DNA of 5,855 nt from contig SFCP01000106.1 in the NCBI GenBank assembly GCA_004558535.1, forward strand, positions 1 through 5,855, in the 5' to 3' direction. Position 1 is the stretch's first letter. Each line of letters begins with the position of its first letter. The notes below the pieces were generated by a model. The model had not been told where the DNA came from. It was given only the letters and a program-made list of their open reading frames with translations, and searched no databases. Shown piece by piece: positions 1-5,779 of this stretch. Made by a program: the position numbers and the translations under genes. The DNA comes from Bacteroidales bacterium. Lineage in GTDB: Bacteria; Bacteroidota; Bacteroidia; Bacteroidales; Bacteroidaceae.

Positions 1-405
1 GGACGGGTCAGTCCCATCAGCACCCGGTTGACCTTTGAAGAACTGGCAGTCCTCTTTGAGGGCAGCACGGCCAGTGGTGCAGAACGGGCCTACCGTAAAG
101 CCGTGGATCATTTGGCCTGTCTGCTGACAGAAGCCGGAGTGCTTCACATGATTCGGCTGAAACGCAAATCCCAGACCAAACGCAAAAAGAAAATCGCCGC
201 CGCTGTCTACCTGTATCAGGTGGACAACGACGGCGAATGGGGTGAGATTTCGTTTGATTTTGAGGCTGGAACAGCGGAGATCATCCGGTTGGCAGAGTGG
301 GATACGACGGTAAGTAAGAAATTTGCAAAACAGGCAATCTATCATCTGCAAACTTCTCCAAATCATAATCTGCCCAAAGATGGGATAATGATATTTGAAA
401 TATGA
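1..405 (+). CDS. Hypothetical protein, 5'-truncated by window edge
   Basis: The frame is open from base 1 to a TGA at 403-405 (134 codons). An internal TTG at 28-30 could be read as a start, but the frame continues upstream to the edge with protein-like sequence (GRVSPISTRL), so the true start is probably outside the window. I do not recognise the family. The visible protein is soluble and has no signal peptide or membrane segment. It has an Ala/Arg-rich helical N-terminal part, a basic cluster (RLKRKSQTKRKKK, about residues 48-60) and a likely beta segment (AAAVYLYQVDNDGEWGEISF) followed by a tail with AEWDTTVSKKFAKQAIYHL. Small proteins with this look are common in Clostridia mobile elements, but that is inference. 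Its last 40 or so bases also read as the tail of the opposing hsdR fragment, so its C-terminus may have been altered by the rearrangement that brought hsdR here. Confidence 0.65.
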   Translation, partial: GRVSPISTRLTFEELAVLFEGSTASGAERAYRKAVDHLACLLTEAGVLHMIRLKRKSQTKRKKKIAAAVYLYQVDNDGEWGEISFDFEAGTAEIIRLAEWDTTVSKKFAKQAIYHLQTSPNHNLPKDGIMIFEI

Positions 406-1018
406 TTCCCATATTTTAAGGCTGAATATCTTCCACCTTGTTTGTCGTCGTGCAGTTCTTTATACAGACGATCCGCCAAAGCTCTCATCACAGCCTGATA
501 CTTATCTGCATCCAAGAAGATCTGCTCATATGCTGCGGTGTTCTCCATATAAGCTTTCTGTGCAGTTGTACCAAAAATCCCCGGGAAAAGACTTCTCTCA
601 TATACTTGGCGATCCTCGGTCTTTGCGGCTTTTTTGCTTTAGAATCCTTGCGCTTTTTTTGATACAGCGTATCAACCATTACACGGTCTGCATCTGTGAA
701 TTCACCATAGAATTCTTCATTGATGCGCTGAATGATCTCGTCCAATGGACTGGTACGATCTTTTTGACCACCAGCTCGTTTTGGCTGAGTCGGTTTCCAA
801 GATCCAGGCTTGCTTTCAAGTTCGATTGCACCTTCGTATGTCTTTTCCAGACGATAATATTCCAGCTTGACTCTATTATCAAGGTCAAATGGCTGTACGG
901 GATCGGAGGGAAGCAACTTTGCCAAGTAAGAGCAGAAAACATACTCTTTGTGCAGTTCCTTATCGAACATACGGGTAATTTGAGAAATGTAATTATATGC
1001 CTCCCTTTTTTCATCCAT
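405..1018 (-). pseudogene. hsdR: Type I restriction enzyme R subunit (HsdR), C-terminal fragment, frameshifted
   Basis: Read on the minus strand, this gives about 200 residues of the helical C-terminal domain of a type I restriction endonuclease R subunit. HsdR is the motor and nuclease subunit of type I restriction complexes. The first frame (1018 down to about 635) reads AYNYISQITRMFDKELHKEY, YLAKLLPSDPVQPFDLDNRV, EYYRLEKTYEGAIELE, then TSPLDEIIQRINEE and FTDADRVMVDTLYQKKRKDSK. The homology then moves by one base at a run of six T (630-635 on the + strand). It continues as KAAKTEDRQVYERSLFPGIF, GTTAQKAYMENTAAYEQIF and LDADKYQAVMRALADRLYKE. A single lost A in an A7 codon run explains the shift. 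The nuclease and helicase domains are absent; a normal HsdR is around 1000 residues. Upstream it stops at the M15 peptidase fragment, and no hsdM or hsdS is present. It cannot be a working enzyme. The exact 3' limit, about 365-430, is uncertain. Confidence 0.85.
630..635 (-). other. Homopolymer frameshift site in hsdR fragment
   Basis: A run of six T on the + strand (six A on the coding strand) marks the switch between the two frames that carry HsdR homology. Adding one A gives K-A-K-K-A-A-K and joins the frames without a gap. This could be a real mutation, a slippage site or a sequencing error. As the gene is also truncated at its N-terminal side, the functional outcome does not change. Confidence 0.7.
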
Positions 1019-1165
1019 TACCACCGGCTCTTGACCTTGCGGACGTCGATGTGCGTAAAGCTTTTGTAGATACCGATGCCGCCGGTGCCAGGCAACAGCG
1101 TCCCCGCATAGGCGGCCACCTGCGCGGTGTTACGCCCTGGATGGTGACATCCGCTGCCAGGCCGT
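1018..1165 (-). pseudogene. M15-type peptidoglycan peptidase, C-terminal fragment, frameshifted
   Basis: On the minus strand, the frame from about 1165 reads YGLAADVTIQGVTP. After a one-base shift near 1125-1129 it reads AQVAAYAGTLLPGTGGIGIY, then KSFTHIDVRKVKSRW and a TAA at 1018-1020. This resembles the end of small zinc D-Ala-D-Ala carboxypeptidase/endopeptidase domains (Peptidase_M15_3-like), which often occur in phage endolysins or cell-wall modules. The metal-site Asp of the G-x-A-A-D motif (1149-1151) and the His of the H-x-D-V-R motif (within 1039-1056) are retained. The part that should carry the first zinc His lies at the junction with the transposase fragment. One missing C in CCC-GCG would explain the frameshift. 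It is a dead remnant. Its stop codon overlaps an ATG in the hsdR frame (TAATG), which I take to be accidental. Confidence 0.7.
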
Positions 1166-1288
1166 ACTTATCTGGATGAATACTGCTTCCGTTTCAACCG
1201 CCGTATGACTGGCAATCAGATATTCCACCGCTTAGCCAGAGCTGTTGCTACTTCTTTTGGTATACTGAGTCAAGCCGATAAGCATTAA
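1166..1288 (+). pseudogene. IS1595-family (ISXO2-like) transposase, C-terminal fragment
   Basis: The + frame ending at TAA 1286-1288 reads TYLDEYCFRFNRR, then MTGNQIFHRLARAVATSFG and ILSQADKH. The Y-L-D-E-[FY]-x-F-R-F-N-R-R block followed by a leucine/arginine helix is the usual C-terminal end of the ISXO2-like transposase domain in IS1595-family elements. Only about 40 residues remain. The catalytic part upstream is missing and is replaced abruptly by the M15 peptidase sequence of the other strand at about 1160-1170. I see no terminal inverted repeat or target duplication that could be called with confidence. The fragment probably marks the point of an IS-linked deletion or inversion. Confidence 0.75.
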
Positions 1289-1312
1289 AAAATATAACAA
1301 TTCTTTTTCAAG

Positions 1313-1322
1313 CAAGCGCTTG
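1313..1322. repeat. 10-bp perfect palindrome CAAGCGCTTG
   Basis: CAAGCGCTTG is its own reverse complement. It lies just upstream of the likely -35 of tetR, 45 bp before the main inverted repeat, and has a different sequence from it. TCAAG (1308-1312) and CTTGA (1319-1323) also form a 5-bp stem. It could be a second regulator site or chance. Confidence 0.35.
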
Positions 1323-1324
1323 AT

Positions 1325-1353
1325 TTGTTTCGAAAAATATGATAGCCTACTAT
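1325..1353 (+). promoter_or_regulatory. Candidate sigma-A promoter of the tetR operon
   Basis: TTGTTT (1325-1330) and TACTAT (1348-1353) are separated by 17 bp, placing a start of transcription near 1360, inside the inverted repeat at 1358-1371. Alternatives are TATGAT at 1338-1343, a better -10 but without a good -35, and TATAGA at 1351-1356. The region is AT-rich compared with the genes that follow. This is the only clear promoter-like region before the three-gene operon. Confidence 0.45.
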
Positions 1354-1357
1354 AGAA

Positions 1358-1371
1358 ACACTGGTCAGTGT
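1358..1371. promoter_or_regulatory. Candidate TetR operator (inverted repeat ACACTG-GT-CAGTGT)
   Basis: There is a perfect 6-bp inverted repeat around a 2-bp centre, ACACTG GT CAGTGT. It sits directly after the candidate -10, so a bound dimer would block initiation, and 20 bp before the TTG start of the TetR gene. Size, symmetry and place all suit an autoregulatory operator of a TetR-family repressor. The link to this particular regulator is inference. Confidence 0.65.
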
Positions 1372-1378
1372 ACAGAAA

Positions 1379-1384
1379 GGGAGG
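1379..1384 (+). promoter_or_regulatory. Ribosome binding site deciding the TTG start of tetR
   Basis: GGGAGG lies seven bases before the TTG at 1392-1394. The in-frame GTG at 1368, eight codons earlier, lies inside the operator palindrome and has no ribosome site. TTG 1392 is therefore the preferred start. Confidence 0.7.
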
Positions 1385-1391
1385 GTGCGTC

Positions 1392-1970
1392 TTGAGGGAA
1401 GAAAAGAAAACCGTAAAGAGACAGGAGGTTGTTGGCGTCTGCCTCGACTGCTTTGTTGAAAAGGGGCTGACTGTTGCCACTACAAAAGACCTCTGTACAG
1501 CAGCAAAGCTGCAAAACGGCGGCATCTATTATTACTTCTCCACCAAAGAGGAAATCGTTCTTGCCTGTGCCGAGGAAGCAATCAGCCGAATTGAAAGAAG
1601 TGCGTTCGACATCGTGCTGGAGGACATCAGCGACGTCAAGGGCATGATGGAGCGTTTAGGCGTGCTGGCGGACAAAATGTCGCCCACCATGCGCTTTCTG
1701 GTCAGCGTGTGCGTGTCACAGGAATACGGGGAAAAGGTAAAGCCCGCCCTCAGTCGGCTCGCGGCAAGATACCCCTATTACACGGAAAAAATCGCGGAGA
1801 TCCTGGGCTGTACGCAGGACGAGGTGGAGCCGTTCGTCCACCTGTCGATCCTCGCCCTCAACAACTATATGATCTTTGCCGAGCGAGCGCTGTTTGACCC
1901 GCAGATCAAAGCGGCAAAAAAAGAGCTGCTGCGGCTTGCCGCAAGGAAGAAAAAGGAGGTCGATCCGTAA
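1392..1970 (+). CDS. TetR/AcrR-family transcriptional regulator
   Basis: This is a 192-residue regulator starting at TTG, with a length typical of the family. The N-terminal TetR DNA-binding domain covers about residues 5-52. It includes an amphipathic first helix (VGVCLDCFVEKGL) and a helix-turn-helix at about 30-49 (TTKDLCTAAKLQNGGIYYYF), followed by the typical F-x-T-K-E-E-[IL]. The IYYYF element is the TetR counterpart of the classic GxxYxxF motif. The rest (about 55-192) is a helical ligand/dimer domain without a subfamily label I can assign; the C-terminus is basic. It is the first gene of a + strand operon, 70 bp before the DUF1254/DUF1214 gene. By analogy with TetR repressors, it probably represses its own operon through the inverted repeat at 1358-1371 until a ligand binds. 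The ligand may be the sulfatase substrate or product, or an amphipathic compound; that is inference. An activator role is not excluded. Confidence 0.9.
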   Translation: MREEKKTVKRQEVVGVCLDCFVEKGLTVATTKDLCTAAKLQNGGIYYYFSTKEEIVLACAEEAISRIERSAFDIVLEDISDVKGMMERLGVLADKMSPTMRFLVSVCVSQEYGEKVKPALSRLAARYPYYTEKIAEILGCTQDEVEPFVHLSILALNNYMIFAERALFDPQIKAAKKELLRLAARKKKEVDP

Positions 1971-2028
1971 GCGCCGCGCAAAAAAACACAACGTCCCGGA
2001 AAATAATCTGAATTTGAAAAGAATAAAT

Positions 2029-2036
2029 GAGGAGAA
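2029..2036 (+). promoter_or_regulatory. Ribosome binding site of the DUF1254/DUF1214 gene
   Basis: GAGGAG lies about six bases before ATG 2041, where a lipoprotein signal peptide begins. The frame is open back to 1876, within tetR, but the upstream part has no ribosome site and would bury the signal peptide. This fixes the start at 2041. Confidence 0.75.
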
Positions 2037-2040
2037 AAAC

Positions 2041-3414
2041 ATGAAAAAACCGCTTGCGATCCTTCTATCGCTGCTGACGCTGCTTTCCTGCGGGCTTCTT
2101 TCTGCCTGCTCTGCCGAAAAAACACAGCCGGATACAGACGCCGTGTGGGAAACGGTCAGCGAGGCATACATCTATGCGTTCCCGCTGGTGCTTACCGACG
2201 CGACCAAAACACTATCGACCAACACAGACGGAACCATGACCGGCCGTGCGCCCGTCAATCAGTTCAACCACGCGAAAAAACTGGCGGATGCTTCTTTCCG
2301 TACCGTTGTAACGCCGAATGTCGATACGGTCTACTCTCAGGCGTGGCTCAACATCAGCACGGAGCCTATAATCTACGTCCTGCCGGAAGCGGACCGCTTC
2401 TGCAATGTGCAGCTTCTGGACGCCTGGACGAACACCGCCGCCGTACTGGGCAAGGCGGGTGCTTATGCCATCACGCTTCCCGGCTGGGAGGGCGAGCTGC
2501 CCGACGGAGTGACGCGCGTGGACGTGCCGACCGCAACGGTGTGGTCGATTGCCCGCACCGTGCTGTCCGGAAACGAGGATCTGCCCAACGTCTATGCCAT
2601 TCAGGAGCAAATGCAGCTTCTGCCGCTTTCGGCTTACGTGCAGGGAGGCGAGTATGCTGCACCAAAGGGAACGTATACGGTGGAAAATGACTTCGTTCCC
2701 GTGAACAAGGTTCTTTCCATGACGCCGACAGAGTTTTTCAATACGGCGAATGCTTTGATGCAGGCCAACCCGCCCGCTGACGCTGACGGGGAGCTGTTGA
2801 AGAAGCTCTCTGCCATCAATGTGGGCGCGGGTATGACCTTCGATGCTTCCCTCTTGGGCGAGGGCGCTGCTGAACGCTGGACACAGATGCTTCAGCAGCT
2901 TCGCTCCACGCTTGCCGCCGACGGTGCAAAGTACGCCCAGCAGCTTGGTCAGTGGATTTACTACGGCAGACCCATCGGGGATTTTGGGACAGAATATACC
3001 TACCGTGCCATGGTCGCGCTGGTGGGATTGGGGGCCAACACAGTGGATGTCGCAATTTATCCCAAAACCACCGTGGATCAGAACGGCGAAGCGTTGACCG
3101 GTGAAAAGGCCTATACGCTCCACTTTGATACCCTTCCTCCAACCCTGGAGGGCGGCTTCTGGTCTGTTACCGCCTACGGCGAGGATGATTTCCTTATCGA
3201 CAACTCGATCGACCGCTACTGCATCAACGACCGCTCTGCATTTAAGCTGAACGAGGACGGCACGCTGGATATTGTCCTGTCAAAGGAAGCGCCGGAGGAT
3301 ACTTCGAACTGGCTGCCTGTTTCCGACGGAGACTTCCACCTGTTCATGCGGATTTATCTGCCAGATATGACCGCGCTGGATACCTGGCAGCCCCCGGTCA
3401 TCCGTGAACAATAA
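2041..3414 (+). CDS. DUF1254/DUF1214 domain lipoprotein
   Basis: This is a 457-residue secreted lipoprotein. MKKPLAILLSLLTLL is a basic, hydrophobic signal, followed by lipobox LSAC with the lipidated Cys at residue 23, so it should be anchored on the outer face of the cytoplasmic membrane. The DUF1254 domain occupies roughly 40-170; its hallmark is TPNVDTVYSQAWLNI at about 91-105. The DUF1214 domain covers about 320-450, with YRAMVALVGLGAN (321-333), LPPTLEGGFWSVTAYG (365-380), NWLPVSDGDFHLFMRIY (423-439) and a final W-Q-P-P-V. Order and length match complete two-domain members of the family. The biochemical role of these domains is not established, and I see no classic catalytic motif. It lies 24 bp before the alkyl sulfatase gene and almost certainly shares its mRNA. 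This suggests a shared job on the cell surface, such as binding the substrate or product or acting on the released alcohol. That role is inference. Confidence 0.9.
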   Translation: MKKPLAILLSLLTLLSCGLLSACSAEKTQPDTDAVWETVSEAYIYAFPLVLTDATKTLSTNTDGTMTGRAPVNQFNHAKKLADASFRTVVTPNVDTVYSQAWLNISTEPIIYVLPEADRFCNVQLLDAWTNTAAVLGKAGAYAITLPGWEGELPDGVTRVDVPTATVWSIARTVLSGNEDLPNVYAIQEQMQLLPLSAYVQGGEYAAPKGTYTVENDFVPVNKVLSMTPTEFFNTANALMQANPPADADGELLKKLSAINVGAGMTFDASLLGEGAAERWTQMLQQLRSTLAADGAKYAQQLGQWIYYGRPIGDFGTEYTYRAMVALVGLGANTVDVAIYPKTTVDQNGEALTGEKAYTLHFDTLPPTLEGGFWSVTAYGEDDFLIDNSIDRYCINDRSAFKLNEDGTLDIVLSKEAPEDTSNWLPVSDGDFHLFMRIYLPDMTALDTWQPPVIREQ

Positions 3415-3422
3415 AAAGTAAA

Positions 3423-3430
3423 AGAGGAGG
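3423..3430 (+). promoter_or_regulatory. Strong ribosome binding site of the alkyl sulfatase gene
   Basis: AGAGGAGG lies eight bases before ATG 3439, a near-complete match to the 16S anti-Shine-Dalgarno sequence. The 24-bp gap to the previous stop contains no terminator, supporting co-transcription. Confidence 0.8.
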
Positions 3431-3438
3431 AACAATTT

Positions 3439-5463
3439 ATGAAACGTATTACAGCTTTGCTCCTTACAGCGGCGCTGTTGCTGACCTGTACCGCCTGTAC
3501 ACAGGCGGGAAAAGCAAATCTCGGCTTGACCGCAGAGGTCAAGCCCGCAACGGACTTCACGGCCAAGTCAAATGCCGCAGTTTACGATAAGCTCGACTTT
3601 AACGACAAACAGGAATACGAATTTGCCACGCGCGGCCTGATCGACGCGCCGGAAACGCTGGAGCTGAAGGACAAGGAGGGGAACATCCTCTGGAGCCAGG
3701 AGGCCTACGCCTTCCTCGACGAATACGAAAAGGCTCCCGACAGCGTAAACCCCAGTCTGTGGGAGAATACCAAAAACAACCATGTCTATGGGCTTTTCGA
3801 GGTGTCCGACGGCATCTATCAGGTGCGCGGCTATGATATGGCAAACCTCACCGTTGTCAAGGGCGATACTGGCTGGATCGTCTTCGACACTCTGATGAGC
3901 GTCGAGTGTAGCCAGGCGGCGATGCAGCTCATCGAGAAAAATCTGGGCAAGTTCCCGGTGAAGGCCGTCATTATCTCCCACTCCCACGCTGACCACTTCG
4001 GCGGCATTGCCGGCGTGATGGAGGAGGCGGACAAGGCGGACCCCTCGCTGTCCATTGAGGAGCAGCTTGCCAGCGGCAAGATTCCGGTCATCACCCCCGA
4101 GGGCTTTACCGAGCATTCCGTCAAGGAAAACGTCTACGCGGGCAAAGGCATGGGCCGTCGCTCCAATTACCAGTACGGCGTGCTCCTGACCCCCGGCGTG
4201 ACGGGGAAGCTTGCCCAGGGCATCGGTATGGGCCAGTCCACCGGCACGGTCTCCTTCTTTACCCCCAGCTATGAAATCCGGCAAACCGGTGAAACCGTGA
4301 CCATTGACGGCGTGGAACTGGAGTTCCAGCTCACCCCCGGCACCGAAGCCCCCGCGGAAATGAACACCTGGCTGCCCCAGTACAAGGCCCTCTGGCTGGC
4401 TGAGAACTGCAACGGAACGCTCCACAACCTCTACACGCTGCGGGGCGCCGAGGTGCGGGACGGCGCGGCCTGGGCAAGCTACCTGACCGAGGCAATCTCC
4501 CGCTACGGCAAGGACGTGGCCGTCAGCTTCCAGTCCCACAACTGGCCCCACTGGGGCAACGCCGTCGTAAACGACTACCTGGTCAATACCGCGGCGGTTT
4601 ACAAGTACATCAACGACCAGACCCTGACCTATATCAATCAGGGCTACACCAGCGATGAGATCTCCAACATGATCGAGCTGCCAGAGGCGCTGAACAAAAT
4701 CTGGTACACCCGCCAGTATTACGGCACGGTGGCCCACAATGCCAAGGCGGTCTATCAGAAGTTCATGGGCTGGTATGACAGCAACCCCGTCAATCTGAAC
4801 CCCCTCACGCCCAGCGACAGCGCGAAGAAATGGGTGGAGTATCTGGGCGATACCGACAAGGTGCTGCAAATGGCAAAGGAAGACTTTGACAAGGGTGAGT
4901 ACCAGTGGGTCGCGGAGGTCACGAACACCCTCGTCTTCGCCGATCCTTCCAACACCGACGCGCGGCTGCTCTGCGCCGATGCCCTGGAGCAGCTTGGCTA
5001 TCAGGCAGAATCCGGCCCGTGGCGCAACGAATACCTGACCGCAGCTCAGGAGCTGCGCCATGGCAATGCCAATTTCACCGCTTCCACCAAGAGCACCGGC
5101 TCCATGATCAAGGCCCTTTCCGCCCCCATGCTCTTTGACTACATGGCCATTGTCATGGACAAGGCGGCCCTGGCAGACTACGACTTCATCATGAATGTGT
5201 CGCTGCCCGACGTGGGTGAGCAGCATATGCTCCGGGTGAAAAATGGGGTGATTCTGGTGTACGCGAATACCCTGTCTGAGGAAGCGGATGTCTCCATCAC
5301 CTGCCCGAAGGACGCCCTCTTTGCCATCCTGACCAACAACCGGGAGACGGTGGCGCAAGCCGTCCGGGTCGAAGGCAGGGCCGAGCTGCTGGCCCTGATG
5401 ATGGAGCATATGAACCAGTTCCCCATCAACGGAACCAACCCCTTCAATATCATCGAGCCGTAA
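3439..5463 (+). CDS. SdsA-like alkyl sulfatase, secreted, likely lipoprotein
   Basis: This 674-residue protein is full length for the SdsA1/BDS1 family of alkyl sulfatases. These zinc enzymes of the metallo-beta-lactamase fold cleave alkyl sulfate esters to an alcohol and sulfate. The N-terminal signal (MKRITALLLTAALLLTCTAC) suggests lipidation at Cys20, though Cys at -3 makes the lipobox atypical. The metallo-beta-lactamase domain covers about 115-370. It has H-S-H-A-D-H-F-G-G at 181-189, TEAPAEMN at 302-309, AENCNGTLHNLYTLRGAEVRD starting at 321, and SHNWPHWG at 366-373. The His and Asp of HSHADH, Glu303, Glu322 and His367 are the expected dinuclear metal ligands, so the site looks complete. 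The alkyl sulfatase dimerisation domain follows (about 385-520), then the SCP2-like C-terminal domain (about 545-670) that helps bind hydrophobic substrates. It is the last gene of the tetR operon. Its natural substrate cannot be read from the sequence; long-chain or secondary alkyl sulfates are the family precedent. Confidence 0.93.
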   Translation: MKRITALLLTAALLLTCTACTQAGKANLGLTAEVKPATDFTAKSNAAVYDKLDFNDKQEYEFATRGLIDAPETLELKDKEGNILWSQEAYAFLDEYEKAPDSVNPSLWENTKNNHVYGLFEVSDGIYQVRGYDMANLTVVKGDTGWIVFDTLMSVECSQAAMQLIEKNLGKFPVKAVIISHSHADHFGGIAGVMEEADKADPSLSIEEQLASGKIPVITPEGFTEHSVKENVYAGKGMGRRSNYQYGVLLTPGVTGKLAQGIGMGQSTGTVSFFTPSYEIRQTGETVTIDGVELEFQLTPGTEAPAEMNTWLPQYKALWLAENCNGTLHNLYTLRGAEVRDGAAWASYLTEAISRYGKDVAVSFQSHNWPHWGNAVVNDYLVNTAAVYKYINDQTLTYINQGYTSDEISNMIELPEALNKIWYTRQYYGTVAHNAKAVYQKFMGWYDSNPVNLNPLTPSDSAKKWVEYLGDTDKVLQMAKEDFDKGEYQWVAEVTNTLVFADPSNTDARLLCADALEQLGYQAESGPWRNEYLTAAQELRHGNANFTASTKSTGSMIKALSAPMLFDYMAIVMDKAALADYDFIMNVSLPDVGEQHMLRVKNGVILVYANTLSEEADVSITCPKDALFAILTNNRETVAQAVRVEGRAELLALMMEHMNQFPINGTNPFNIIEP

Positions 5464-5743
5464 CGGCTTCGCAGGGCAGCCTGACGGAAGTCGCAGGTGA
5501 TCTGTGGGCGATCACGGAGGAAATATGAGGTTCGCGTAATCATCGCAGACGGCGGTGCGTTCGATCTGAGCGATACTGAAAAGGAGGTCAAAATCTCCGT
5601 TGTGCTCGTAAAGTGAGCCGTGCCCGCCGGTACCCTCAAGGGAACTGACGACTGGCGGATGCCGAAGTCTCGCCGCCTCCATGCGTAGCTCGTCACGATG
5701 CTGTACCGGCCGTTGAATAAGCAAGTTACACGAAACATATGAA
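5464..5743 (+). other. Gene-free region with possible frame-broken coding remnant
   Basis: No intact gene is visible. Directly after the sulfatase stop, one + frame reads SQGSLTEVAGDLWAITEEI to a TGA at about 5526-5528. A neighbouring frame continues as YEVRVIIADGGAFD and LSDTEKEVKISVVLVK, with TGA at 5614-5616, and beyond that stop as VPAGTLKGTDDWRMPKSRR to a TAG near 5687. Together these look like protein-like pieces split by one indel and a stop. A GGAGG with an ATG at 5525 lies at the switch but opens only MRFA. I do not recognise the parent protein. It may be the remnant of a fourth operon gene, or chance in GC-rich sequence. Confidence 0.35.
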
Positions 5744-5779
5744 AATGCCGCCAGTTTTCACCGGAAAACGGGCGGCATT
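5744..5779. terminator. Strong hairpin, probable (bidirectional) terminator
   Basis: AATGCCGCCAGTTTTC, loop ACCG, GAAAACGGGCGGCATT: a 16-bp stem with one A-G mismatch and a 4-base loop. On the + strand the stem is followed by ACATATCTG, a poor U-tract. On the - strand it is followed by TTCATATGTTT, which is more T-rich, so the - direction may be favoured. It lies 280 bp after the sulfatase stop and is the first clear terminator-like structure downstream of the operon. Confidence 0.7.

Noticed and set aside
395..1069. 224-codon open frame on the + strand
   Set aside because: It is antisense to the hsdR fragment, whose minus-strand reading has clear family homology; the + reading is rich in Cys, Leu and Phe without any pattern.
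1232..1525. 97-codon open frame on the minus strand covering the tetR promoter
   Set aside because: It runs through the transposase remnant, the promoter and the start of tetR in antisense, with no start signal or homology I recognise.
1876..2040. N-terminal extension of the DUF1254/DUF1214 protein
   Set aside because: It overlaps tetR, has no ribosome site and would place the lipoprotein signal peptide inside the chain; ATG 2041 is far better supported.
2212..3123. 303-codon open frame on the minus strand
   Set aside because: It is antisense to the DUF1254/DUF1214 gene, has no ribosome site and no recognisable motif.
3568..5409. Very long open frame (613 codons) on the minus strand
   Set aside because: It lies wholly within the alkyl sulfatase gene, whose + frame has complete domains, signal and ribosome site. 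The minus frame is a by-product of GC-rich codon use and shows no recognisable domain.
5178..5738. 186-codon open frame on the minus strand running past the end of the sulfatase gene
   Set aside because: Two thirds of it are antisense to the SCP2-like domain, and the remainder lies in the decayed region. I see no ribosome site and no recognisable motif.
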